Shown here one piece after another: positions 54,309 to 64,000 of a stretch of 64,000 nucleotides of DNA. Positions within the stretch are counted from its first letter, which is position 1. Each line of letters opens with the position of its first letter. The notes beneath the pieces are model-generated. The model made no database searches, was not told the DNA's origin, and saw only the letters and a list, made by a program, of their open reading frames with translations. This DNA comes from Beroe ovata (lineage: Eukaryota > Ctenophora > Nuda > Beroida > Beroidae), in assembly GCA_946803715.1 (NCBI GenBank), contig CAMPET010000018.1, positions 319,554 through 383,553 of the forward strand, written 5' to 3'. Position numbers and translations under genes: made by a program.

Positions 54309-55865
54309 ATGTTTCCAGCCACCGTTGCTTATTTGCTGCTCCTGCTCGGGCCTCGGTCCGCAACCGGTCAAGATGGTTCGCTTGGAAATGACCAGGCGGA
54401 GGACGCAATGATGACATGTGAAAGTCTGACTCCCGATCCACCATCGGAACAGTGCATTGAAATGTACGAGGACTTCCAAGCGCGGTGTTCCAGTTATGAT
54501 TTCAGCGACGAGTTCATCAAGGATCCTGGTTTTAGGGCGGAAGTTCTCTGTGCCTTCCTAAAGAGTGCCGAGTATGAGGCTCTAGTGGAAGAAGCCGTTC
54601 AGACAGCTGACATATCGCAATATATTGAGTCGGAAACCTTCAAGAGAACACTTGACAAGGCAGCTCGGGATAAAGCAACAGTAGAGCTCCTGAAAATGCT
54701 GAAACCCGAGATTGATGCGATAAAAGAGGAAACCCGAGCAATGGAGCAACAACTGACGGAATGGGTCTTAGAAACGGAGCAAAGGTACCTAGGGCAAATG
54801 GTGGGAATCGTAACAGCGTTTATCGAGGGTGAAGATCACGTTACTCCACCGAGAGACGTCGAGGAGACGACTGCTACTGAGAAAGGCCTGCCCACCACTG
54901 ACATCGTGTTTACAGACATGAACAATGTGTGGCTTTTCACCTCCAATTATCCAACCGGGTTCCCGCCCATATACGAACCTGGCGGTGGGCTGCATCAATT
55001 CCCAGCTGACCAACAATTCGTGCCAGTGAACAATGTCCACTGTGTCGTTGCGAGAGCAGCCATTTCGGGTTATTGGCAGAACTATGTTTTGAGCTTCTTC
55101 TTGCGGTTGAGATACTATGCTGACGGCTCCCAAATGGATCATGCAATGGCGAAGATTCTCATGAGATCGAATGGAGAAGAAGTTATCTTGCGTGGGAATG
55201 ATATTGGTAATCGCGCTATCGCATTGGTCATTGTGATTCGTAAATGTGAGTTTTTTAGTAATGATAATTCATATGACTACATGGGGGCGATCTACAATAA
55301 GGTGACATTCTCGTTGGACCCCGAAAGAAAGGGGTGGCTCAGGTTCAACTACGAGAGTTTCGAAAATTACAATAACCTGGAAAACCCGTTTGTCTCTGAT
55401 GACGGCAGCCCGTGGTACTTTTTCAACGTATTTGGTAGTGCCGCAAAGGTCCAACACAACTGCACGAACAGTGATGAGCTACTCGGAGCTGGTATCTACA
55501 GGATAACTGAAAATGGGACCTGTGTTGGGGTCCCCATGTTCTCCACCATTGCGGCAAACATCGACTCTCTCTGCACGGATAAACTGTGGGCAGGAAGGGT
55601 GAATATCAAAACCTTCTCGGCATCATTCGAGTATGAAGAGGACCTGGGGGATTGTGATAGTTTGACGATAGCACCCCCCAAAACACACTCTCCATCCTTG
55701 TCAGACGGTTACGAAATAGGTCATTTTACTACTGCTCCACTCAACAACGATCCTCAGTTCCAATTCCAGTTCCACTTTGATCAAGATCAAGATGAAAATA
55801 ACTTTATGGCCGATTCAGAAGAAGTTCCACGTCAACTCCGGGGCTTGCCAAAATCTAAGATATGA
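54309..55865 (+). CDS. Unrecognised secreted protein
   Basis: 518 residues from the ATG at 54309, in one exon. The N-terminus is a good signal peptide (MFPATVAYLLLLLGPRSATG). Residues 20-160 are acidic and helical, with a cysteine pair region (CESLTPDPPSEQC) and a short coiled-coil-like stretch (IKEETRAMEQQLTEWVLETE). From about 200 the sequence looks beta-rich, with segments such as NNVWLFTSNYPTGFPPIY, GYWQNYVLSFFLRLRYY, EGEDHV and NIKTFSASFEYEE, and several NxT/S glycosylation sites. The C-terminus is Gln/Phe/Asp-rich low complexity (QFQFQFHFDQDQDE). I recognise no family; it is probably extracellular and lineage-restricted. Confidence 0.72.
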   Translation: MFPATVAYLLLLLGPRSATGQDGSLGNDQAEDAMMTCESLTPDPPSEQCIEMYEDFQARCSSYDFSDEFIKDPGFRAEVLCAFLKSAEYEALVEEAVQTADISQYIESETFKRTLDKAARDKATVELLKMLKPEIDAIKEETRAMEQQLTEWVLETEQRYLGQMVGIVTAFIEGEDHVTPPRDVEETTATEKGLPTTDIVFTDMNNVWLFTSNYPTGFPPIYEPGGGLHQFPADQQFVPVNNVHCVVARAAISGYWQNYVLSFFLRLRYYADGSQMDHAMAKILMRSNGEEVILRGNDIGNRAIALVIVIRKCEFFSNDNSYDYMGAIYNKVTFSLDPERKGWLRFNYESFENYNNLENPFVSDDGSPWYFFNVFGSAAKVQHNCTNSDELLGAGIYRITENGTCVGVPMFSTIAANIDSLCTDKLWAGRVNIKTFSASFEYEEDLGDCDSLTIAPPKTHSPSLSDGYEIGHFTTAPLNNDPQFQFQFHFDQDQDENNFMADSEEVPRQLRGLPKSKI

Positions 55866-56299
55866 GGAAAGTTAGACTTAGAGTAAAGTGTTCGTCCACA
55901 GTCCATGAATCTCAATAATGGAGATTTGCACAAAATTATCCTATTCTCTACCACCGTCTCCCCCTACTCACGTCTTCGGACACTTACCCGACTGCATCCC
56001 GCAGATAATGGTTAAGAGTAAGACGATAGAATTAGAAACTTACTTGCAGTTGCAGTTGCACAATATTCATTCTGATTATGTAATACTAATTGTAACTACA
56101 TATTTTAATTTTAGTTTAAACTTTAACTGGTAACCGTAACGGCGTAATGGTAAAGTTAAACTTTAAGTTTAAGTACAACTACAATTACAAAGCACCTGCA
56201 CACTTGCACAGCCAGTACGTATTTTAAATCAAACGCTTCGTGTTCGCTTCTATTATTAGTTCTACTTAATCTAGTCTCTGTCTAGTCTTTGCTTTAGTC

Positions 56300-57000
56300 T
56301 TTCTTTGTCAGATGTTACCTGACCTGTTTCTCGCGCGAGCGCGCCTTCATCGATGAAGGCGCGCGCGCCGCGCGCGAGAAACTGAGGTCAGATAAAATCT
56401 GAAGTCTTTCTCTTTTTAATTTCACTTTCACATTTCACTTTCAGTTGTACTTTTAGTTTTTAGATTTTGTCATTTGTCTGACCTCTAAAAGTAAATAGAA
56501 TTAAAAGTCTTTTTATCGTGCGCGGCGCGCGCGTGTGAACAGTACACGTAAGCCCAACCAGCTAGCCTTGGCTGTCGATGATAGCCCCTGTCGAGAATTT
56601 CATTGGCGCTCGCCGCTTCGCGGCTCGCGTCAGCTGGGCCTAGCATCGCCAGGCAAAGCTAGCCTTGAACTTGTTTGTATGTTGTAGGATTTTACCCTAC
56701 CCTTGCTGCAGCTGGCGGGATTTTGTCCCTCGCGGAATGTTGTAGGATCTCACCCTACCCATGTTGGCGGGATTTTATTCCGTCATGGCGGATGGAAAAT
56801 CGCGCGCACGCGCACCGACGGTAGTGTAAAAATAAAATCCTACAAGTCGGAATGAAAATTGCGCGCCGCGCAACGACGGCGCGGTAGGATGAAATCCTAT
56901 TGTCGGACGATGCCAGACCGCTGATGCAAGCCGCGAATAAGTTTGCGCCGCGCGCAACGAAATTCTTGACAGGGTCTATAGTAGACGGCCAATTAGTTTA
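56300..57000. repeat. GC-rich dispersed repeat block with palindromes
   Basis: The palindrome at about 56308-56402 has ends CAGATGTTACCTGACC and GGTCAGATAAAATCTG with a CGCGCGAGAAAC/GTTTCTCGCGCG core. Downstream units share TGTAGGAT...CCTACCC ends and the ATGCCAGACCGCTGATGCAA module with 7680-8490. Confidence 0.82.
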
Positions 57001-57216
57001 CCCATGGCTTTTCAGCGCGCATGGTTTCTTCGCGCGGTTCGGCGGTACATATTGATGGAAGGCGCCGGCGCGCGCTCAAAATTCGTTTGNCTCAGCGCGA
57101 GAACACGTGATCATATCCGCGTGACACGCCGGATGTGTTGTGTAATGTGTTCCCACGCTGCTTGACCCAAATATGTAGAATTTTTCCTGTCCCTACCCTT
57201 GCTGGCGGGATTTAAA

Positions 57217-57290
57217 AAAGTTGTTGTGAAAAGGTTGTAAAAGGTTGTAAAAAGGTTGTAAAAAAGGTTGTAAAAAGGTTGTAAAAAGTT
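57217..57290. repeat. GGTTGTAAAAA short tandem repeat
   Basis: About six copies of AAAAGGTTGT with variable A-run length. Confidence 0.9.
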
Positions 57291-57462
57291 GAAAAAGAAA
57301 AATTCTCTGATCTGTCACTGATCAGGACATACTCCATACTCTGTCACTTGTCAGGACATACTTTGTACTGGAATTGTACTTCTTCTTCTTGAACACCTAC
57401 CATGTTCACAATGTATTTCTTTGATTGTCAATTCAAATGAATTATTAATCTTATGCTTAAGC

Positions 57463-59083
57463 ATGTATGCCTGTGCTGTTGAAGAACAAGACACTTCTTT
57501 TGATGTGGATCAACTAAGTGACTTTCAAGATGTTGATTTGCTGCAATCACATGGGATAAATGTTGCAGATATCAAAAAGCTCAAAGGGGCAGGCATATGT
57601 ACTATCAAAGGTATATTGATGACCACTGCTAAGAAGTTATGTAATATCAAAGGTTTGTCGGAAGCAAAAGTTGACAAAATCAAAGAGGTTTCTAAGAGCT
57701 TGTGTGACTCCGGGTTCATGACAGCTTTTGAAGTTAGTGAAAGGAGGAAAAGTATATTCAAAGTGAGTACTGGCAGTAAGGAATTGGACAAACTGCTTGG
57801 TGGTGGCCTTGAGAGCATGTCAATTACAGAGGCTTTTGGTGAATTTAGGACAGGAAAAACTCAACTTTCTCACACATTATGCGTTTTGACTCAGTTGCCT
57901 GGATCAAATGGTTTTTCTGGGGGTAAAGTCATTTATATTGATACTGAAAATACCTTTCGTCCTGATAGACTTAAATCTATTGCTGACAGATTTAATCTTG
58001 ATCATACTGCCATGCTTGACAATGTCCTCTATGCAAGAGCATATACAAGTGAGCATCAACTTGAACTGCTTGATTTTGCAGCAGCAAAGTGTCATGAGGA
58101 ACCAGGAATATTCAAGGTAGGTATAGAGATCTTGTATCATCTTCATATATCTGGGGCTGAACTTTGCTCCAGGTTAAAGTTACTGAAGATCAAGCTGAAC
58201 TTTGTTTCAGTTATTAATTGTAGACAGTGTCATGGCACTTTTTAGAGTTGACTTTAGTGGTCGTGGTGAATTGGCAGATCGGCAGCAAAAACTAGCCCAA
58301 CTTCTTGCAAGGCAAGTATGTGTGTTTATTTTTACTTATCACACAAGTATTTGCTGCAATTATTGATATAAGTATTTGAAATCTTTACGTACATCTGTAT
58401 TATAAACTTGCAAATTCTGTTTGTACCTATCTTTGTCACAAAGTGCAAGTGCAAGTTTTTAGCTTAAATACTCGCTGCTATGGTTACAAGTGGAGATGAG
58501 TGCATGTGTTGTTAGTTATTTCTGAGTTGTTGCGCTTGTTCTATGGAGTATTTTGAGGTGGATAAGCGGTTAATTCTGGGTTGTTTCCCACATGTCTAAG
58601 CTATCTCCACTCATATCACCTTTTGAGTTTTGGTATTCAGCACACACACTCTGACTGAACGTTTCCCCTAGTTAAGTATAATCCCCTCATGATGTTGTGA
58701 TACCAAAAGACTAATTTCATACTTCATAGGCTTCAGAAAATATCAGAGGAATATAACCTTGCTGTTTTCATAACTAACCAAATGACTGCTGACCCTGGCG
58801 CTGCATTAAGTTTCCAAGCTGACCCCAAAAAACCAATTGGGGGCAACATATTAGCTCATGCATCAACAACCCGTATTTATCTCAGGAAAGGTAACTAAAT
58901 CATCCTTGATTCATTTTTCACATCAAGTACTTAATCAATGATAAAAATGATCAATTGATTATTTTCAACTATTTAGGAAGAGGAGAGTTGAGAATTGCAA
59001 AGATATATGATAGTCCAGACATGCCAGAAAGTGAAGCGACTTTTGCTATCACTAATGGTGGAATTGATGATGTCAAAGAATAG
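57463..59083 (+). CDS. DMC1: Meiotic recombinase DMC1, four exons
   Basis: The meiosis-specific RecA/RAD51-family strand-exchange protein, which forms filaments on single-stranded DNA. Exons 57463-58116, 58211-58311, 58730-58890 and 58977-59083 give 340 residues, the same length as human DMC1 by my recollection. The N-terminal HhH-like domain carries [16 protein letters not shown] and [13 protein letters not shown]. Walker A GEFRTGKT is at 126-133, Walker B LLIVDS at 219-224, and [27 protein letters not shown] and [10 protein letters not shown] follow. The wording fits DMC1 over RAD51 ([18 protein letters not shown], and the C-terminus [20 protein letters not shown]). The intron after 58311 begins GCAAGT rather than GT. 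The start is set by the first in-frame ATG and by total length. Confidence 0.95.
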
Positions 59084-59442
59084 CTGGCTGTTGGCAAGTG
59101 GATAAACATAAGAACTTATTCAAGAGCGTTGGCAAAAGATAACCTGCATTTGATTTGGTTTTTTACTGTTTATGCTTTGAAGACGAACAATTTAGTTGGA
59201 TGCCCCGTCAAATTTATTGAAACCAGATACCTGTGCCCTTTTGAACAGATTAATATATATTATACTCTGATTTGCTGTGATCATTATTAAATCAAAAGGA
59301 GTGTTCAATCAAATCATTCTTACATGAGTCTCCTGGCCCATACTTATGATTTCTTGTATTCTTGTATTCATGATATATATGATAAATGAACACCTATGAT
59401 CATTCTCATGTTCCCATCTACTTGTCTACTTTCAGACTAAAC

Positions 59443-60441
59443 ATGGAATCAAGAACAGATGAATTGTTTAAGGATTTTCTAAAGGAACAAATTGTGTCTA
59501 AAACTCCTTCTCCTGTGCCTCGTGTTCAAAGCTATCAAGACAATTTTCAAAAGGCTGAAACAAAGGTCCTTAAAAATTCCATATTGGCGCTCACCAAAAT
59601 GCTAGAAAACTGTCGAGTCCAACTACAGAGCTCAAATAAAATGATGACGAATTTTCTTTCAAAAGATAGTGAGTATATCGTGGTTCAAAAAAATGTGTTG
59701 AAAGAGTTTCTGGACGAGTTTAAACAAGATTTGAATGACTTTAAAAGTGAGATAAAGAACGAATTATGCCATAAAAAGGTGCCATTCGACAGTTGTTCAG
59801 AAAAAAAGTTTCTGCCTGATGCCCTCATTAAGAAGAAGAGACTCTCACCTGAAAAGAAATCGTCCCAAAACAGCAATTACTCTCTTAAACCTCTTACACC
59901 ACCGTCTTCATTTGAATCTCTTCTAAGGAAGGAGAAGGGTGAGGGGGAAGATGGTCAATCAGTGTCAGGCAAAGGGTTTCAATATGACAGTTTGAATCGA
60001 CCGCAGCAAAAATGCCTTTCTCCAAGTTCAGTAATAAGCAACAGCAATCATACCAAGGTACCCTCAATAACTTACAAAAAAGAGAAAAGGAGGAGACCTC
60101 AATGCATCAAGCAAGGAGCTAGATCTCCTGCAAAAGCAAATTTGCATACTCAGAATTGGCTTGATTCATTGCTCCTGCCACCACCAATTACAAAAGACAT
60201 TGCAGTCAGTAATGTTTCGAAAACAAAAATAAGAAAGTGTACTGAAGTATTGAAAAAGGAGTGTGATTTCAGTGATAAAGAGAGCATTGGCAAATGGTCC
60301 TGTACCTCGATTCGAACGTTTAAAAGTATCAGAAAACGTGGTGCTAATTTTGTTAAGGTCAATAGAAATGCGATGTCTGAAATTGGCTGGGGAAAACCTG
60401 ATTACCAGTTTTGTGACAGAAGGTTTATGTCAGAGCACTGA
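59443..60441 (+). CDS. Lysine-rich coiled-coil protein next to DMC1
   Basis: 332 residues from the ATG at 59443, which lies just after a CTACTTTCAG acceptor, so a 5' exon is likely upstream. An upstream ATG at 59386 in the same frame would then be intronic. Residues 1-110 are helical with heptad character (ETKVLKNSILALTKMLENCR; KNVLKEFLDEFKQDLNDFKS). The remainder is basic, Ser/Pro-rich and probably disordered, with a QNWLDSLLLPPP motif near residue 240 and a basic KIRKCTEVLKK segment. I do not recognise a family with certainty. Size, layout and position would suit a meiotic axis or break factor of the Mer2/IHO1 type, but that is speculation from context. Confidence 0.7.
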   Translation: MESRTDELFKDFLKEQIVSKTPSPVPRVQSYQDNFQKAETKVLKNSILALTKMLENCRVQLQSSNKMMTNFLSKDSEYIVVQKNVLKEFLDEFKQDLNDFKSEIKNELCHKKVPFDSCSEKKFLPDALIKKKRLSPEKKSSQNSNYSLKPLTPPSSFESLLRKEKGEGEDGQSVSGKGFQYDSLNRPQQKCLSPSSVISNSNHTKVPSITYKKEKRRRPQCIKQGARSPAKANLHTQNWLDSLLLPPPITKDIAVSNVSKTKIRKCTEVLKKECDFSDKESIGKWSCTSIRTFKSIRKRGANFVKVNRNAMSEIGWGKPDYQFCDRRFMSEH

Positions 60442-61148
60442 CGTTGATCAACGTCATGTTATTTGCCCTTGGTCATTTGTTCTTCTTTCAGCTACATCAG
60501 TGATGGTTATTGAATTGTATTAAATTGTAATTTACAGATTGAACTTGCATGATATGATGCATTCAACAAAATTGAGTTTAATGCACTGCCATGTTGAAAA
60601 GTATTGAACCGATAATGTTGCTGATGTGTCATCAACTTGAATCATGAAGAGTCATTTAATCGATGACTATTCAGTATTCATGTGCATGTTCAAAACAGAT
60701 GTATAAACGAAATAGAAATATTTGAACAGAATTTTTGTCAGCAGGACATTCATCAGAACTCATTTTGATTTTTTCAACTGATTGATTTATTACAATGTGA
60801 TATTTTGGATGTCATTTTGTTCTTGTTCTCACTGCCAATGCATGTTTTGTATTTTTTACTCTCAAGGATAAGTTGTCACAGAAGTTGATAGCCTATTATC
60901 ACATTGAGAATTATCAGGAAATTTCTAAAAGTTACGTTAGCCCAATAGGTTGGAGAGATTATGTTCGTTTTTTCCCATTATCATAATCTTGTCATCGTCA
61001 AAATATTGTGAAATTTCAAATTCCGTAAGCACTAAGTCTCCAATATTTTTGTTCTCTTGATTTTGCATAATGTAAAATCAAAAATGTAGATTAGGTTCCA
61101 AAGAAATATTAAAAACCTTCATTGCAGGAATCTATAATGAGAGCTTAA
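60442..61148. other. Intergenic spacer
   Basis: AT-rich sequence without recognisable features. A CATTGCAG acceptor at about 61121-61128 before the next start codon suggests a spliced 5' UTR. Confidence 0.45.
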
Positions 61149-62918
61149 ATGGAAGCAAAGCCACATATTTTCCTGAGTAAAGTACCATCTCTTGATGACT
61201 ATGTTTCCATAGTGGGAGAGATAACAACAGCAGGCCCACATCTTCTCAACTCTGCCTGTTGCCGAGCCCTCTTGAGGCGAACTACTAATATCCTGTGCAG
61301 CCCTACAATCAATGATAAGGCTCATGTTTTCATAGTTATTCATAAGAATGATGTCAAAAAGAAAAGTTTTGTAGAAAACGTGACGGAATGCAATCTCCGA
61401 CTTGTGAAGGTCCTACAGTTATCAAACAATATTCTCCAGTACTGTTTAGACTTCACCCTCCACACTCACCTGCATCCTCACTGGACTCGTGTGGACAACA
61501 GATATCTTGAAGGCAAAACTTGTTTGTTCCAGAATCATTGGGTGGGATGTGTGAGAGCCAAGATAAATGTCCAAGAAAAGAGTGTGATTCTAGCTTTAAA
61601 TGCAAGCCAAGTCAAACTGATAGTTGCTAGATTGTCAACTTTTCACATCAAAGAAGAAACTATACAGAAATTCATGAAGAAAGAACTAAGAACTATAAGT
61701 TCAAATGAGATGGGCGATAATACTTGCTATGTACTACCAAGTTTCAAGCCTGCCTTAGTTCATACCATTTCATACGATATTGATCCTCACTGTCCCTTGC
61801 GGGATAGGCCTGATATGATAGCATACTGGCTAGACTATCATGGAATGTTGATACCTTCAGATACAGATATATTTATTACGCTTTCTTTTAATTTCCCAGG
61901 AGCTCCTATCATGACATATCCTTACTACTGTGTTCGTAAAAACTTTATCGTTACAAGACAAATTAATGAAACCAGGGTGATGGATAGTTTCGTAAACCAG
62001 GTGAACATGATTATGGAGGAAAAACTTTCAAATCTAGAGATGAAATTTCCTATCCAACCTTCAGAATCAACTGTTCCTTCAGTTTCCGATAATTGCCTGA
62101 TAGTAGACAAGACAGTTTGTCAAGTACGAAATTCAGATGATAGAACAATTGAAAAAAAGGATGCTACGGATACTAGCGCAGTTAGAGAGAAAAACTTGAT
62201 AAGACCTCTTGTTGGCACTCATTCGCAACTGCCCATCAAACACAATGCAGCTCCCGAGTCTTCTATCAATAGAATTGTCCCGAGATTCACGCCCTATCAA
62301 AAGCAGACAGCTATATCTATACCTTCTCAACAAAATTCGAATGGTGGAAATACCAGGATTTTACCTAATTTCAGATCTATGAAAGATACAAACAGCCAAT
62401 GTCGTAAAAACTGTGAATCCACATCAGAAAAGACTCGAAAAACTGAATTGTCTGGTACGAAAATTTCTGTACCAATATCAGACCGAATGGAGGTGCCCTC
62501 TGATAAATCTTCAGCTCCACGAATTGTTGTCGCTCAATCACGAGCCCAAGAAGAAGATGAGTTTGACGATTTTGATATACCAAGCTCATCTACCTACAAG
62601 ATCGGTAATCCTAGTAAAGAAAGATGCTCTGCCGAAACTCTATGCTCAGTCCCTAAAAAGATTTCTTCTCAAGATGTTGCTAAGATTCCGGAAAAAATTG
62701 TTAATTCCCAGAAGAAACCAAAAGCTCCGCCTAAAGTTATGGACGACGTCGAAATTTTTGACATGTTTAAGAAAGGCGAATTATCTAAAGTCAACAATCA
62801 CAGTCTCAGTGCATTCTTGAAGAAAAATGGTGTAAAAAATGTTGCTAAGATGAAGAAAGCTGATCTTGTTAATGGCGTCCTAGGCCTCCTTTCTATCCAC
62901 TCTGTTCACGAACCCTGA
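61149..62918 (+). CDS. C18orf63-like protein (DUF4708) with SAP-like C-terminus
   Basis: 589 residues in one coding exon. The N-terminal 275 residues match my memory of vertebrate C18orf63: an initial LSKVPSLDDYVSIVGE region, HTHLHPHWTRV, then TCYVLPSFKPALVHTIS, the PHCPLRDRPDMIAYWLDYHG block, and MTYPYYCVR. The middle (about 290-520) is Ser/Lys-rich and disordered, with an acidic EEDEFDDFDIPSSS patch. The last 50 residues, including LSAFLKKNGV and MKKADLVNGVLGLL, resemble a SAP DNA-binding helix-extended-loop-helix such as that of Ku70. The molecular function of C18orf63 is unknown to me. The call rests on motif order rather than an alignment. Confidence 0.72.
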   Translation: MEAKPHIFLSKVPSLDDYVSIVGEITTAGPHLLNSACCRALLRRTTNILCSPTINDKAHVFIVIHKNDVKKKSFVENVTECNLRLVKVLQLSNNILQYCLDFTLHTHLHPHWTRVDNRYLEGKTCLFQNHWVGCVRAKINVQEKSVILALNASQVKLIVARLSTFHIKEETIQKFMKKELRTISSNEMGDNTCYVLPSFKPALVHTISYDIDPHCPLRDRPDMIAYWLDYHGMLIPSDTDIFITLSFNFPGAPIMTYPYYCVRKNFIVTRQINETRVMDSFVNQVNMIMEEKLSNLEMKFPIQPSESTVPSVSDNCLIVDKTVCQVRNSDDRTIEKKDATDTSAVREKNLIRPLVGTHSQLPIKHNAAPESSINRIVPRFTPYQKQTAISIPSQQNSNGGNTRILPNFRSMKDTNSQCRKNCESTSEKTRKTELSGTKISVPISDRMEVPSDKSSAPRIVVAQSRAQEEDEFDDFDIPSSSTYKIGNPSKERCSAETLCSVPKKISSQDVAKIPEKIVNSQKKPKAPPKVMDDVEIFDMFKKGELSKVNNHSLSAFLKKNGVKNVAKMKKADLVNGVLGLLSIHSVHEP

Positions 62919-63489
62919 TCAACTCGTCAAAATGCATACTGATTCTCATATAATGCAGGATCTCATATCATTATCTTTATTTTGATTTCGTAATTCCAAG
63001 TTGAGTGATTAAATTATTGTTCTGCGAAGTCTATTTTGATTTATGTTTTATAATCTGGTTTTGAAAGTGTGTAGATCAATGAGTAATGACGTTATCAGAG
63101 TGAATCATTTTGAATTGAAAATTTTCCACTCGCGCCTTATTTTCTATGCATATTGCACACTCTATCTTTATCAAGATATAAATTGTCTGCAGTCACGATA
63201 TTTTATGTCATATGTTGAGTGGGAAGAGGAAGTTGAAACCAAAAGCTACTACCGACATGTGAGTTTGACTCGAGATCATCTTTTATTGGCGAACGATATT
63301 CGCATCGTTGTGATGAATATCATGATAGATAAGATCATATCGACAAGACGTAGGTATTCCACTTTCATGATATGACATCCTTAACTGAAGACACACGCAA
63401 ATACGCAAATACCTACAGATAACACTTTACAGACAGACACACCACAGATATTACTCAGATCGGTGACTGTACTGATTTACTCTTCGCAG
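62919..63489. other. Intergenic spacer before the bHLH-like gene
   Basis: AT-rich region. The open frame 63043-63375 lacks recognisable features. The start codon and first exon of the downstream gene probably lie in this stretch but could not be fixed. Confidence 0.4.
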
Positions 63490-64000
63490 TCTCACACCGA
63501 TCGATCACAACATCTTGGTCCTGAATGAGGGAGTGGCGAAGAGAAGAAAGTACGGCAAGAAGGAGCGATGTCATCGAGATGATGAAAAGGAACGGAGGAA
63601 AGGGATCACGGAGCAATTTGATATCATCAAATGTTACCTCCCCCAAACGAAGACAAAGAGGAACAAGACCAGGCAGTTGATGCTGTCGGAAGTTCGTGAA
63701 CTTGTCTGGGTACGTGAACACATGGTACATTGTTGTGAAAACCACTCCTTCACCTACAACTTCTGGTATTTGATAAGCAGTTCACACCATGGTTAACGTA
63801 TGATTGTAGTTACTTATCATCCATTATGAATTGGTACTGTATAAAAGTATCTTTTTAATCATTCATCCAGGAACTATGGAGGAATAATGAGGTCATCAAT
63901 ATTGTGCAAAATGAGATGGTGGACTCCAAAATCCAGGGGTTGGAAAAGTATATCGTTATGAAGAGGGACAAACGGGACGAGCTGCTCAACATCAGTGAAT
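63490..64000 (+). CDS. bHLH-like protein, partial (runs off the window end)
   Basis: Two exons are visible: 63490-63709, after a CTTCGCAG acceptor, and 63871 to beyond 64000, after CATCCAG. The first encodes a basic stretch KRRKYGKKERCHRDDEKERR followed by a helix, a loop with Lys/Thr (QTKTKRNKT) and a second helix (RQLMLSEVRELVW). The spacing H-x3-E-x3-R in HRDDEKERR equals the H-E-R pattern of class-B bHLH proteins such as Myc and Max, which read CACGTG E-boxes. The second exon continues as a charged helix (QNEMVDSKIQGLEKYIVMKR). Neither the start nor the end of the gene is in view, and the family is not assigned. Confidence 0.6.

Larger units (their letters stand above)
55866..57462. other. 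Intergenic repeat-rich region upstream of DMC1
   Basis: Contains a GC-rich palindrome at about 56308-56402, TGTAGGATTTTACCCTACC-type palindromic units at about 56684-56848, a module matching 7700-7800 at about 56903-56990, an ambiguous base at 57090, and a GGTTGTAAAAA microsatellite (about 57217-57290). No gene supported. Confidence 0.65.

Noticed and set aside
63043-63375. 110-codon frame before the bHLH-like exon
   Set aside because: Composition and lack of motifs do not support coding; not in phase with the following exon in any clear way.

Overview
The window is nuclear DNA from an animal. Genes are split by short spliceosomal introns, and the proteins are metazoan types: a large LDL-receptor-related protein, an alpha-arrestin, an F-box/WD40 protein, APEH, eL6, an hnRNP and DMC1. 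Gaps (N), CA microsatellites and many short fold-back elements are present. I read it as an invertebrate, perhaps a non-bilaterian such as a sponge or cnidarian; that placement is low-confidence inference.

Layout. 1980-3215 is an arrestin-domain gene. 3854-5161 (minus strand) is an FBXW9-like gene. 5.2-8.8 kb is repeat-rich spacer with fold-back elements. 8821-10872 is acylaminoacyl-peptidase (APEH). 11226-12472 is ribosomal protein eL6 in four exons. 12646-15446 is a two-RRM hnRNP in six exons, with a minisatellite in intron 2.

From about 16.2 to 26.35 kb lies the most remarkable object: a gene of about 41 small exons (typically 40-70 nt) with no visible coding capacity. I count 37 of its 40 introns as carrying one candidate C/D-box snoRNA each. 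Several are recognisable: U14 (two copies), U16, U18, U25 (two candidates), U27, U80 and 28S-A1511-type guides. Others have guides matching conserved 18S or 28S segments. In vertebrates these snoRNAs are spread over several host genes; here they sit in one non-coding host, including an order-preserving duplication of two neighbouring snoRNAs.

28519-53302 is one large LRP-type receptor gene. It starts with a signal-peptide exon and a first propeller in small exons. LDL-receptor class A exons follow, and it ends in a 6.4-kb terminal exon holding most of the ectodomain, one membrane segment and a tail without NPxY. Three intronless genes on the same strand are nested in its introns: a coiled-coil protein (31333-32601) and two tandem secreted YHYH-domain proteins (34509-35585, 36134-37252). 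A tandemly duplicated 136-nt exon (44899-45034 and 45757-45892) cannot be included twice without an immediate stop, so it looks like a mutually exclusive pair. One copy carries a fold-back insertion with an 8-bp target-site duplication.

54309-55865 encodes an unrecognised secreted protein. The last 6.5 kb holds the meiotic recombinase DMC1 (with a GC-AG intron), a lysine-rich coiled-coil protein, a C18orf63-like protein with a SAP-like C-terminus, and the 5' part of a class-B bHLH-like gene. This is possibly a germline-expressed neighbourhood.

All calls come from reading the sequence and from memory of the families. No database search or structure prediction was run. Exon borders are inferred from splice consensus and reading phase.
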